NCBI RefSeq assembly: GCF_042453785.1 | Contig: NC_091677.1 | Span: 32,905,001-32,969,000, forward strand | Length of the DNA stretch: 64,000 nucleotides | Direction: 5' to 3' | DNA from: Malus domestica | Lineage: Eukaryota > Streptophyta > Magnoliopsida > Rosales > Rosaceae | Translations under genes and position numbers: made by a program | The notes under the pieces: generated by a model | Told to the model about the DNA's origin: nothing | Seen by the model: the letters and a program-made list of their open reading frames with translations, nothing else | Databases searched by the model: none | Shown here: positions 54,585 to 64,000 of the stretch, piece after piece | Layout: every line of letters begins with the position of its first letter | How positions within the stretch are numbered: the first letter of the stretch is position 1

Positions 54585-55080
54585 GAGTAAACTGCCGATT
54601 TGCCCCCTGAACTATCACCCAACTTTCGATTTGCCCCCTGAACTTTTTAATTGGAAAATTAAGGACTTAAACTAATTTTTTTGGCCAATTTGCTCCCTTC
54701 TATTAATTTTTCATTCATTCCATCCAAATTTCTGTTAAATGGAAGCATATGCACAACATGTGTGGGTAGTTCAGTCATTTCATTCTTTAAAATAATTGAA
54801 AACCTTAGATTTCTAAAATATAAACCTATGCAAATATGTGTGATTCTATAGCTTTTCTATCTGAAGGTCTAGTGAAATGACGCTTTTGTCCACAAATGAG
54901 AGTTACGTAGTTTGCACATGATGAGAGTTAACGTTAATTTGGATGAAATTTATGAAAAACTAACGGTAGGGGGAAATCGGCCAAAAAAATTAGTTTAAGT
55001 CCTTAATGTTCTAATTAAAAAGTTCAGGGGGCAAATCGAAAGTTGGGTGATAGTTCAGGGGGCAAATCGGCAATTTACTC
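54585..55080. mobile_element. Mutator-like MITE with about 100-bp inverted ends
   Basis: Left and right ends are inverted repeats of about 100 bp with only a few mismatches, starting GAGTAAACTGCCGATTTGCC and GAGTAAATTGCCGATTTGCC. Each end carries two CCCCCTGAACT blocks. Flanks are the 9-bp duplication TAATTATTT (54576-54584, 55081-55089), typical of the Mutator superfamily. The middle has no open frame of note. Confidence 0.92.
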
Positions 55081-55089
55081 TAATTATTT

Positions 55090-56072
55090 TTGTTAATTTG
55101 ATATTTTTCGTGTTCGTGTCGTATCCCTTGTGATCATATTTAAACCAATAATGATCTTAATATTATGTTTTAGAAGATAAACCCTTTTTTTAGAAGATAA
55201 ATCCAATTAAGAGACATATTTAACCCAATAATGTTCTTAATACTCTGTTTTAGAAGACAAAACGATATAAGTAATGATTTGTTCTTTCATTCAAATTCCT
55301 GACCTCTTAACTGCTTGAGACAAACACTTTGTCCTTCAAAAGTCACAAAAAATTAAAATTAAAAAAAAATTGTTGGGTTCACAGTTGCATCTTTAATTTT
55401 TTCGAGATCTTAAGGAAAACAGAAAAATATATTGAGGTGACTAGTTGATCTCATGTACTTACCTCGTTATGACTAAACAAGTGATAAGATTGAACCTATG
55501 TGAGCCACCCGGACAATCCAAGGGGATTTAACCATATACCTATAAGAAAGTTTTACTTGGTCCAAAGCATATGTTTCCATGGACACACTTTTTTAAAATA
55601 AAAAACGGTGTTGCTAGTTCTCACTCATCGTCATATTGTCTAAAATGATAATGTTAGGGAGATCATATTTAACTAATGAGGTTAATATTGGCTCGGAAGT
55701 TGATTGGTGATGGCTTAATTTTCATTCCCAAAACTCCACGTATCTTCTGCCTCTGATCACATCTCTCCGCACATTAGCAAATACATGGGAGTGGTGCAAA
55801 TAAAGGGCGCAAAAAAAAAAAAAAAAAAAAAAAACCTACTGTCACCACGTTATCATCCAAATTACTCCCCAAAGTAGTTAGAAAAAACGTTAACTAGTCA
55901 TCCAAATAATAGGATGTCCAGTAAAACCAAACGGTCACAAGTGGTAAATGCTCTGGTAATTAGGAGAAATTTTTCAGTGTGATGGGAATACGGTTTGATA
56001 CATCAAGCGTCATACCACAAGTGGTTGAATATTTGAAATCCAATAACTTGTATTCTGACACTTGATGTACTT
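55090..56072. other. Intergenic sequence with poly-A run
   Basis: No gene seen. Repeated TTTTAGAAGATAAA.CC units at 55168-55205 and 55248-55262, and a run of about 24 A at 55811-55834. Confidence 0.5.
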
Positions 56073-57285
56073 AGGGGAGGGTTCGGTACGGTTACCGTAC
56101 CAAAACCCTTGTACCAATTACCGTACCAAACTTTCGGTTTGGTAAAATCTATTACCATTACCGTACCAAACTTTCGGTATACCGAAGTTCGGTATTGCCA
56201 AAATTTTGGTTGGCATGGTATGGCAATGGTAATTGCCATTTTGTTTTGGGACAAAATATGTTTTTGTTTTTTTAACCCAATTCAAGGGCAAAACTTTTTT
56301 TTTTTGTACCTTTATCTCATACATTATAAATTAAATTCATCTATTATTCATCATTCACAATTCACACACATAATAATTCAAATGAAGCATTAAGATTCAT
56401 CATGAAAATTAAGCTTACAATCCAAATAGAAGTTACGAACCAAAACAAATAGAAATTAACAATCCAAATAGAAATTAAAGTTTCAAACCAATTGAAAATT
56501 GGAAGTAAACTTCAAAAAAGAGAATTCATTGATCAGTTATTCAAGCTTGAGATGTCGAAGCTTTTGGAGGAGACATTGAACTTGTAGAAGATTGAGTTTG
56601 TGTCAAGCTTACATTACAAACAAAGAAAACATATTAATTAGTAGCAAGAAGAATTAAAGTTGAAAACCATTTAATAACAAATTTACTAAAAAAATTAAAG
56701 CATATCTTTCTTGTTTTCTCTTCTTCTATTTTCTTGTAAAATTGAAGCATATCTTCTGTTGGTCCTTGTAGAAGTTTACTTCACCTGCCCTAAGCCAACC
56801 ACTAGTACACACTAGTGCCTCAATTATTTTAGGAGTCAAGAATACCCTAAAAGGGTTCACAACCCTCCTCCCTAGACTAAATGCATTTTCACTAGCAACA
56901 GTAGAAGTGGGGGTTACAAAGATATTTTGGCTATTTGTGAAAGAATTAGGAACTCTTTTGTGTTTGATTTCCACAATTTTAAGAGATCAAAATCACCAAC
57001 AACAATGCTAATATAAGTAGGGTTTTATTTTCAAATTATTGGAATATTATAAATATTAGTTATATAATTATGTATTATATAAATTATAAATTATAAATTA
57101 TATTATATTTTCGGTATGGTACGGTAATACCGTGGTAATGATATCAATTACCAATACCGTACCATGAAATTTCGGTACGGTACAATACCGTACCATTACC
57201 AATTGGTACAAAAAATTTGGCACAAAATCGGTATGGCACGGTTGGCAATTCGGTTGGCACGGCAATTTGGCAAAAAAATCCACCC
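56073..57285. mobile_element. Decayed hAT element
   Basis: Both ends are rich in short inverted motifs (GGTACGG, TTACCGTACC, TTCGGTA). A hAT transposase C-terminal fragment lies inside on the minus strand. Likely 8-bp target duplications are ATGTACTT (56065-56072) and ATGTATTA (57286-57293), matching at 6 of 8 positions, next to AGGGGAGGG and CCACCC. Borders are therefore tentative. Confidence 0.65.
56726..56974 (-). pseudogene. hAT transposase C-terminal dimerisation fragment
   Basis: The 82-residue frame includes VTPTSTVASENAFSLGRRVV and NPFRVFLTPKIIEALVCTSG followed by WLR, matching the hAT C-terminal (Ac-like) domain that mediates transposase dimerisation. The catalytic core upstream is missing or unrecognisable, so it is not functional on its own. 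Confidence 0.85.
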
Positions 57286-57765
57286 ATGTATTAAGCCGTG
57301 TTTCCAACACACTAAAAATCTCTCGGTAATTAGGGTTTTCTTCATGGTTTTCTAGATTCATACATTTCACTCTCCATATAATGTAAATTATTGTAGAATA
57401 TCGATTGTAATCAAGTAAAACCAACCCTCCCTCTGTCTCTTTCTCTAGTGTCACCAACGCGTGGTGCACCGGCCATTTGCATTGGTGGATGCATTGGTCA
57501 TCCGGCAAACGTTGTCATCCAATTTATCTAATATATATAAACAAGACAAAAAGCCTATATTTATGTACTGTAATTTCTGTGCAATACGTAAATGTGTGGA
57601 CATCTGGACACTTCCATCGATCGTTCCCCACTCACCATCACCCATGCCCCATTCAATTTTATACATCAAACAGTGGAATATGATCCCTACTCTTAACTAC
57701 TCTATTGACAAAAACGCGTTATCTTCTACGCTTTTGGCTTCTCCTATCTTTTGCTTGTTCCTTTA
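57286..57765. other. Upstream intergenic sequence of the aspartic protease gene
   Basis: No gene or clear element recognised. It lies between the hAT remnant and the Harbinger-type MITE. Confidence 0.5.
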
Positions 57766-58053
57766 GGGTGCGTTTGGTACGTGGGACGGGACGGGATGGA
57801 ACGGGACGAGACGTTCCGTCCCGCGTTTGGTGCGCCAAAAATGGGTGGAACGGGCTGTTCCACGGGACAGATTTTGGGTGTTTTTGCGTTCCACCTCTCC
57901 CCTGGAACGGGTTTGTTCCACGTATGTGGAACACAATGTTTTACCATTTTAAGACAAATATACCCCATGTCTTTTTCAAAAATTACACCTTCGTTCCGTC
58001 ATGTCCCGTCTCGTCCCGTTCCGTCCCGTCCCATCTGCGTACCAAACGCACCC
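57766..58053. mobile_element. PIF/Harbinger-type MITE with GGGAC repeats, copy 2, in a promoter
   Basis: 288 bp with inverted ends GGGTGCGTTTGGTACG and (reversed) the perfect match GGGTGCGTTTGGTACG, flanked by TTA (57763-57765, 58054-58056). It ends 52 bp before the TATA box of the aspartic protease gene and is the sister of 36212-36536. Confidence 0.9.
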
Positions 58054-58104
58054 TTACTTTTTTCCTTGCGTTTTTTTTCACTTTCCACCCTATAATTCCG
58101 ATGG

Positions 58105-58112
58105 TATAAATA
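58105..58112 (+). promoter_or_regulatory. TATA box of the aspartic protease gene
   Basis: TATAAATA lies 131 bp upstream of the start codon, followed by a C/T-rich leader, so transcription should begin near 58135-58145. Confidence 0.65.
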
Positions 58113-58235
58113 CTACCCCACCTCCACAACCCCACTGTACCTAGAAACCCACCCACCCATCCTCATTTCTCTCTTCTTTCTGTGTGTGCTTTTGTAAATC
58201 AATCACTAAGTAGCCTAGCTTGCTAGCTTGTAATA

Positions 58236-59657
58236 ATGTATCTCTCTCCCAAAACCATGTTCTTAAATCTTCTCATCTTCTTCTTTCTCGTCTCTCCTTC
58301 TCTTTCGGTTTCGATTCCGAAAGATCAGAACAAGCTCCAAAACAAGTTGAAGAACGACACTAGTGCCTTTTCTCTCTCTTTCCCTCTTACTACTTCTCCA
58401 CTTTCTCTCTCTGCAAATCCAAACACGTCCAAAACTTTCTCTGTCGTTTCAAACTACAAGCAAAACCCTAGATCAAGACCTACTACTACTGCTGCTACTG
58501 CTGGTGGTGCTACAACAAAAACACCATCGTACAACTACAAGCTTTCGTTCAAGTATTCGATGGCTCTCATCGTTTCTCTCCCCATCGGAACTCCTCCGCA
58601 GATCCAACAGATGGTTTTGGACACCGGAAGCCAACTCTCATGGATACAGTGCCACAGCACGACCCCCAAACCACGCCCACCACCTCCTCCCATGGCATCG
58701 TTTGACCCTTCTCTCTCTTCCACCTTCTCTGTTTTGCCTTGCACTCACCCTATTTGCAAACCCCGGGTTCCCGATTTCACCCTCCCGACCTCTTGTGACC
58801 AAAACAGCCTCTGCCACTACTCCTACTTCTATGCCGACGGTACTCTCGCTGAGGGCAATCTCGTCCGAGAAAAATTTACCTTTTCTCGTTCCATTAGTAC
58901 CCCTCCCTTGACTCTTGGTTGCGCTAAGGACACCAGTGACACCAAGGGTATTTTGGGTATGAATGTTGGAAGGCTATCATTTGCTTCCCAAGCTAAAATT
59001 ACCAAGTTCTCCTATTGCGTACCTAACCGACCGGCTCAAACCGGGTCCAATATGCCGACCGGCAGTTTTTACTTAGGCCATAACCCGAGCTCCGCGGGAT
59101 TCCAATATGTTGACCTTTTGACTTTTAGTCAAAGTCAGCGCATGCCGAATCTGGACCCCCTTGCCTATACAGTTGTAATGGTAGGGATAAGAGTTGGAGG
59201 GAAAATGTTGAAAATTCAACCCTCTGTGTTCCGACCCGATGCGAGCGGGGCGGGTCAGACCATGATTGATTCAGGGTCCGAGTTCACTTATTTTGTGGAC
59301 GAGGCGTATAGTAAGGTGAGGGAAGAGATTGTGAGATTGGCGGGACCAAAGTTAAAGAAGGGCTACATGTACGCAGGTGTGTCCGACATGTGTTTTGATG
59401 GCGATGGTGTGGAGATCGGACGATTGATAGGGGACATGGCGTTTGTGTTTGATAAAGGTGTGGAGATTGTGACGCCGAAAGAACAAATTCTTGCCGATGT
59501 AGGCGGCGGAGTCCGGTGCGTGGCAATCGGACAGTCCAACATGCTTGGTGCCGCGAGCAATATAATCGGGAATTTTCATCAGAGGAATCAATGGGTTGAG
59601 TTTGATCTGGCAAATCGTAGAGTTGGGTTCGGTAGGGCTGATTGTAGTAGATCATGA
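58236..59657 (+). CDS. Secreted aspartic protease, PCS1/nepenthesin-like (A1 family)
   Basis: A single exon encodes 473 residues. A hydrophobic signal peptide (MFLNLLIFFFLVSPSLSVS) begins at the second methionine; the first ATG (MYLSPKT) is 8 codons earlier. A Ser/Thr-rich pro-region leads to the peptidase: YSMALIVSLPIGTPPQ, first catalytic Asp129 in VLDTGSQLSWIQC, a cysteine-rich nepenthesin-type insert (CTHPICKPR, CDQNSLCHYSYFYADG), second catalytic Asp345 in MIDSGSEFTYF, and the end motif IIGNFHQRNQWVEFDLANRR. Plant members act in the apoplast, secretory pathway or cell survival (Arabidopsis PCS1 is a close type). The second motif is DSGS instead of the more usual DSGT, which occurs in active family members. 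The gene has a TATA box and a MITE just upstream. No damage was seen. Confidence 0.93.
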   Translation: MYLSPKTMFLNLLIFFFLVSPSLSVSIPKDQNKLQNKLKNDTSAFSLSFPLTTSPLSLSANPNTSKTFSVVSNYKQNPRSRPTTTAATAGGATTKTPSYNYKLSFKYSMALIVSLPIGTPPQIQQMVLDTGSQLSWIQCHSTTPKPRPPPPPMASFDPSLSSTFSVLPCTHPICKPRVPDFTLPTSCDQNSLCHYSYFYADGTLAEGNLVREKFTFSRSISTPPLTLGCAKDTSDTKGILGMNVGRLSFASQAKITKFSYCVPNRPAQTGSNMPTGSFYLGHNPSSAGFQYVDLLTFSQSQRMPNLDPLAYTVVMVGIRVGGKMLKIQPSVFRPDASGAGQTMIDSGSEFTYFVDEAYSKVREEIVRLAGPKLKKGYMYAGVSDMCFDGDGVEIGRLIGDMAFVFDKGVEIVTPKEQILADVGGGVRCVAIGQSNMLGAASNIIGNFHQRNQWVEFDLANRRVGFGRADCSRS

Positions 59658-59894
59658 GTCTGGATATATAGCGACGATATATATGATATGGTGGCTGCTG
59701 AGCAAGTTACTGCAAGGGTGTTTTAACACGTTAGAGGACAAAGAGGTCATTTACATGACGATGACCTAATACCAGAATCTAAACGAGTGAAGAGATGAAC
59801 TAGTTGCAACTTGCCATGCAGTGGTCAGTGGTATGTCTGGAGGGTTCGCAGTCTCTTGTATGTATATTATTGCATGTACTATATATAAATATAG

Positions 59895-60065
59895 GATACT
59901 GCTAGAGAAACTATCAGTTTAAAATTATATTTTGTAAATTATATGATGCGATTGTTGATGATTGAATTATTACTTAAGTATTTATTAACATGCTTATTTC
60001 TTATTAGTTACACATCACATAATTTACAAATGTGGACTACCAAATTGATTTACCTAAAATTACTC
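59895..60065. mobile_element. Small Mutator-like MITE, family M1
   Basis: 171 bp from GGATACTGCTAGAGAAAC to CTAAAATTACTC with the family core GATGATTGAATTATTACTTA. Target duplications are imperfect (ATAAATATA versus AAATATGTA). Confidence 0.7.
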
Positions 60066-61857
60066 AAATATGTATATGGTGAGACCAACGTATACACGGG
60101 ATGTGAAATAAATAATCCAGGCGCATCGCACTTCGGCTCTAGTCAAGGTTGCCACTCGGACCTAAGACGGATCAAAGAAGAGTGGGCAACCTCTCTCACT
60201 CTGGTAAAATGATCATCATCTCGCTTTGTTTTCCGGTTGGGATTAAACTCTGGACCTAACCTAATCCTAATTATCTTACTCCGCTTTTGTTCGTCACCTA
60301 AGCTAACAAGTGTTTGATGATAACTTTGCTCGGCTCACACTCTCTCTCTAATAATATTGTGTCCAAATCTAATGAAACAGTACTATAATCTTGAAAGGAA
60401 AGCATGGAAATGTGTCCCCCATCCCCATCAACAATAATGGAGTTGTTATAAGATATGAAGATTAGTTAAATGAATTCGAACTTTGAAGAATTTGGTTTGT
60501 TTTTTTTCCTTCTAAAATTAATCAATTACATTGAACATGGACATGCACCCTTTTAATCTAATAATTAATCCAACAAAGGAAGGAAGGGTCGAACCTCGGG
60601 TGTGTAAACTCCGAATCTCACTCATTACATAGTAATAGCCTTCTTTTTCATCATTTTGGGTGAGAGAAATTCGAACTCAAAATCTTTTTAAATACATAAA
60701 AGAGAAATTTAAACTCAAAATCTTTCTAAATATGTAAAAGATAAATATGTACCACCGAACCAGTATGCTTCATTTCATTTTTTACGTTTGGTTGATCATT
60801 TTTTGTAATACAAACGATATTACTACTTTAATTTGTACTAAAGGAGGGGGTTGAACTCAAGACGATGCAGTGAGTTAAAAAGAATTAACCTGGCGAATCC
60901 ACCCCTTGTTTGTATTTGATCATTAAAAAGAAGGAAAAAGAAGAAGATGCTCCATTCCATTCATGCCACTCAAACATTATCAATGTTTGAAATTTTTTTA
61001 ATACGGTCAATGTTTTAAACACTAGACATCATGAACCTGAATTAGAAAAATGGTGAATGGCATTGCATTACCACATAGGTCTAAAAGAAAGAAAGAAAAA
61101 CAAATCTATCTACACGTAAAGCTTTTTGTGTATATCGATTCTTTGTTGACAAGATATCAGGTGTTACCAGTGTGAGCCTGTGAACATCTTTTCTTTTTAT
61201 CTTTCGGTTTGTGTTTGTGTAAACATCCAAAAAAAAAAAAAAACACAAGCCATGGGATTAAAACCGGCAAATCACCGTGCCTAGGATTTAAGGAGGAAAA
61301 TGTGGGCTCTACCGAAGTTGGAAGCGTGCAGTGAAGTGGAGACACCTACTTGGGACTCTTCTGCCGACTCAATACTCCTCCTTCCACAAATATTCCCGAC
61401 AGCCATTGACATTTCCTTTTCTTTTCTTTTGTTTGTTTGTTTAAAAGTTAAAGGAGGGGGAGGGAGGCTACCTCATCTCAGGTCAAGGCCAATAGGATTT
61501 TCTCTCGGTTTTTTTTGTGAGGATCTAAAAAATTCATAAATTATGTTCGTTTATCGTAAATTGTACAGTCAGTTTTTGTCAACTACTGTTTATGTTTAAT
61601 TTTAAATAAAAAAATTAAAAATGATTTTTGACCACACAATATACTATAAATGGACACAATTTACAGATCCCCAAAATTCTCACAAAGAGGATCAGGAATG
61701 AATTCAGATTCAGGTCAGGTCATATCACAAGTTTTTATGAGAACGTATATAGATGGTTTTAGCATTTTATGAGTTTTTTACTAATCGTTCACCAAGTGGA
61801 ATTGTCGACAACGAAATTCGAATCTTTGATCTAACAAAGAGAATCCTTGCTCACTTA
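60066..61857. other. Intergenic sequence without recognised genes
   Basis: Contains repeat-like AT-rich stretches, including two similar GAAATT.(G/A)AACTCAAAATCTTT.TAAATA segments at about 60665-60740. The frames at 61157-61345 and 61300-61539 overlap antiparallel and show no domain. Nothing functional could be supported. Confidence 0.5.
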
Positions 61858-62259
61858 GAGCAACTCACCCATGGAGCTCTCCCCCTAGCAATCCACTATT
61901 CAATCCACCCTATTGAACAGTAACTGCCTTAAATGAATAGTAACTACCATTAATGAACAATAATTACCATTTACATCTCTACCCTTGGAACCCTCCCTCT
62001 GGCAATATGCAATTAAAATAATAGTTTTTTTTGTTTGTTTAAATAATAAAAAATTACAAAAGCTCTCTCTCTCTCTCTGACACAAAAAAAATAAAAAATT
62101 GCAAAGCCCTTGGGCCACAGGCTCGTCGACTCCCCACCCCACCTTCGCTCGGGCTCCCACCGTCGCTCGGCCTCCACACGGCTGGACCTCTCTCCACCGG
62201 CCCTCGGGCCTTTTGTCCTCGCCTGTCGCCCGAGCAACCAGCCTGCGCGGGAGTTGCTC
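61858..62259. mobile_element. PIF/Harbinger-type MITE, relative of 15144-15712
   Basis: 402 bp with inverted ends GAGCAACTCACCC and (reversed) GAGCAACTCCCGC, flanked by TTA (61855-61857, 62260-62262). Both this element and 15144-15712 carry ATGAACAGTAACT / ATGAATAGTAACT repeats near the left end. A CT run and GC-rich arm occupy the right half. Confidence 0.82.
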
Positions 62260-62319
62260 TTAACCAACGACTTTTTTTTTCTTTTCCTTTGACTCTGATT
62301 ATAGTGTAATGTTATTTTT

Positions 62320-62480
62320 AAAGGAAAACTAATAAAAATAGTTTGAAAATTTTAAGTTTTAACGATAAAGACAAAGTAAAGGGTAAAATGAATCGTACCA
62401 TGATTGACTTTTTAGTGTAAAAATATGATTTTTCGTTAAAATGAACAGTACCGAAAACTTTTCAATAAAATTTCCTATTT
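62320..62480. mobile_element. MITE (family also at 5345 and 62725)
   Basis: Carries GAAAACTAATAAAAATAGTTTG, AAGTTTTAACGATAAAGACA, TTTTTAGTGTAAAAATATGA and TTTTTCGTTAAAATGAACAG in order. The spacing matches the copy 400 bp downstream. Confidence 0.6.
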
Positions 62481-62724
62481 TTAAAAATAATTTATTTAAG
62501 ATTTTATTGAAAAAACATATCCTGTGATGTCTTTCTTCTTATCCTTTTTACCTTGTCACGTGGAACTTGTAAAAATGTTCCATCATTTCAATTGTGCATA
62601 TATTGACAAAAACATTGATGATATATGTCCACGTGGCGACAGGTCAGCCAAAACTATCTCTTTACGTATGTATATCAAATCATATATAAAGTTGCATGCA
62701 TAGCCATGAATGAATGAGATTAAT

Positions 62725-62885
62725 TTAAAGAAAAACTAATGAAATGTGTTTGAAAACTTTAAGTTTTAACGTTAAAGATAAAATGAAAGATAAAATGAAT
62801 AGTACCAGGATTAACTTTTTAGTGTAAAAATATGATTTTTTGTTAAAATGAATAGTACATAGAGCTTTTCGTTAAAGTTCTCCTA
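62725..62885. mobile_element. MITE (family also at 5345 and 62320)
   Basis: Carries GAAAAACTAATGAAATGTGT, TTTAAGTTTTAACGTTAAAG, AATAGTACCAGGATTAACTT and GTGTAAAAATATGATTTTTT. The ends AAAGAAAAACTAATGAAA and TTTCGTTAAAGTTCTCC are partly inverted. Confidence 0.6.
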
Positions 62886-62894
62886 ATTTAATTA

Positions 62895-63053
62895 GGGTAA
62901 TACTAAAAAGACCAACTATAAGAAATTAAATAAATCATGCGAGGTAATCTTTGATGATTGAATTATTATTTAAGTATAATTAAAGTGTTTATTTTTTATT
63001 GATGATACATCATATGTTTACAAATTTTGTCTAAAAAATTAGTCTACATAGTC
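62895..63053. mobile_element. Small Mutator-like MITE, family M1
   Basis: 159 bp from GGGTAATACTAAAAAGACC to CTACATAGTC with the family core TTTGATGATTGAATTATTAT, flanked by 9-bp duplications ATTTAATTA (62886-62894, 63054-63062). Confidence 0.8.
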
Positions 63054-63062
63054 ATTTAATTA

Positions 63063-63708
63063 ACTTTCAAAAGTTTAGACCACTTGTCATCCTATGCTTA
63101 ATCTGATCTAAAAAATGCATACATCATCTCGAATATAATGTGAAGCATTTGATTAAGAAACGTGATGGTTCACGAAAAGCAGACCTAATTACACCCTAGC
63201 TAAATCTAGAGAAAATGACCACAAGAGGCATGACTAATGCTCTCTCGTGAATTTGGTGAGTTATGATTGTGAATTTGGAAACTAAGTTCATGATAACATC
63301 GACATAAAGCAATCCAGTCTTTTTGTCCCAATCATAGTTAAAAAAAAATATGCAACGGATATAATACGTAAAAATTACGTATGTATATTATTTGACAATT
63401 TTGCAAAAAAATCAAAAAATCAAAAAATCAAAAAATGTGGCCATATTTATAAATTTTATTTATTTATTTATTCTTATTTCTTCTTTAAAGTATTTGCTAT
63501 ATTAAAAAGTGTATCAAAGTAACATGTATTAACTCTAAAAAATATGTATGTACGTGTATCATACTTTGGAGTTATAAAAATGTCCAAATTAACAAATCAA
63601 TCAAACGTGTACAAATCTAGCGTTTTCTCTTGTTTTTTCATCCTTTTACTTTGGTTTTTAGTCGTAATTTTGCACCCCCACAACAAAATCAAACACAACA
63701 ATATGAAG
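63063..63708. other. AT-rich intergenic sequence with a short tandem repeat
   Basis: Contains four tandem copies of CAAAAAAT (about 63403-63436) and (TTTA)n. No gene is supported. Confidence 0.5.
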
Positions 63709-63857
63709 GGATGTACTATCCACACACTCCTTTTTACTTCTCCCACATCTCTTGTTAATTTCTGTCATTTGATTTTTTTTAAATCATCCGATCCGACGGT
63801 AAAAAATTAAAAGGGCGTGAGAGAAATAAAAAAAAGGTATGTGGATATCACACCCCT
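63709..63857. mobile_element. MITE of the 'GTGTGATATCCACAC' family, copy 2
   Basis: Inverted ends GGGATGTACTATCCACACAC and (reversed) GGGGTGTGATATCCACATAC, with CATCCGATCCGACGGTAAAAAATTAAAA inside, as in 36648-36796. Confidence 0.65.
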
Positions 63858-64000
63858 AAAAACAATTATAACTATGTATCGAACTCATCACAAATTAATT
63901 AATATAGCATCTTATTCACTATTTTCTCGTCAAATTAATTTAGACTCACATCAGTCAAACATGATAGCTCATCCAACCAAGTGTAGACAGCAACCCCTAG

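Noticed and set aside
55811-55834. Poly-A run as the tail of a retrogene or LINE
   Set aside because: No coding or SINE-like sequence precedes it and no flanking duplication was found; kept only as a simple repeat.
1-64000. tRNA or rRNA genes
   Set aside because: No cloverleaf with A and B boxes or rRNA-like segment was recognised; the box-B-like GATTCGAAC motifs in MGST3 intron repeats and the SINE lack the rest of a tRNA.

Overview
The window is nuclear DNA of a flowering plant. Genes are split by AT-rich GT..AG introns, LTR retrotransposons carry the tRNA-Met primer site, and Mutator-, Harbinger- and hAT-type miniature elements are dense. Protein similarity and element style suggest a eudicot, perhaps a Rosaceae tree such as apple or pear; that placement is an inference.

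Layout. (1) 1-10.4 kb holds two housekeeping genes in divergent orientation: the first six coding exons of nicastrin (minus strand, running off the left edge) and a complete five-exon gene for the 75-kDa subunit of mitochondrial complex I. (2) 11.1-30.5 kb is a tandem duplication of a unit of about 5.5-6 kb carrying two glutathione-related genes, an MGST3-type microsomal glutathione transferase and a CENP-V/GFA-domain protein. Unit 1 has been swollen to about 13 kb by a 2.1-kb solo LTR placed on the GFA start codon and by a 5.8-kb rearranged Ty3/gypsy element whose inside is a giant inverted repeat. In unit 2 the MGST3 copy is a pseudogene because a deletion removed the end of exon 1 and its splice donor. 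Several insertions are present in only one unit, so the empty sites are visible. (3) 30.9-35.9 kb is a complete plastid-type serine hydroxymethyltransferase gene with 11 coding exons. (4) 36-42.6 kb holds a Harbinger-type MITE, a dead legume-lectin-domain gene, a copia scrap and a non-autonomous LTR element (361-bp LTRs, TSD AAATG) that landed in an older MITE. (5) 43.1-51.3 kb is a CC-NBS-LRR resistance-type gene split by a full-length Ty1/copia element with two identical 198-bp LTRs, a TATAT target duplication and an unbroken 1450-residue polyprotein. (6) 52-64 kb is mostly transposon debris plus one intact, intronless PCS1/nepenthesin-type aspartic protease gene that has a Harbinger-type MITE next to its TATA box.

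How the pieces relate. The five intact housekeeping or metabolic genes (nicastrin, complex I subunit, MGST3 copy 1, SHMT3, aspartic protease) do not form a pathway. MGST3, GFA and SHMT are loosely linked through glutathione and one-carbon chemistry. The strongest unusual signals are the hairpin-forming gypsy element sitting downstream of a full LTR, the very young copia insertion in an NLR gene, the LTR insertion exactly at the GFA start codon, and a duplicated block in which paired empty and filled sites reveal insertion order. Exon borders were placed by eye from reading phase and GT/AG signals.
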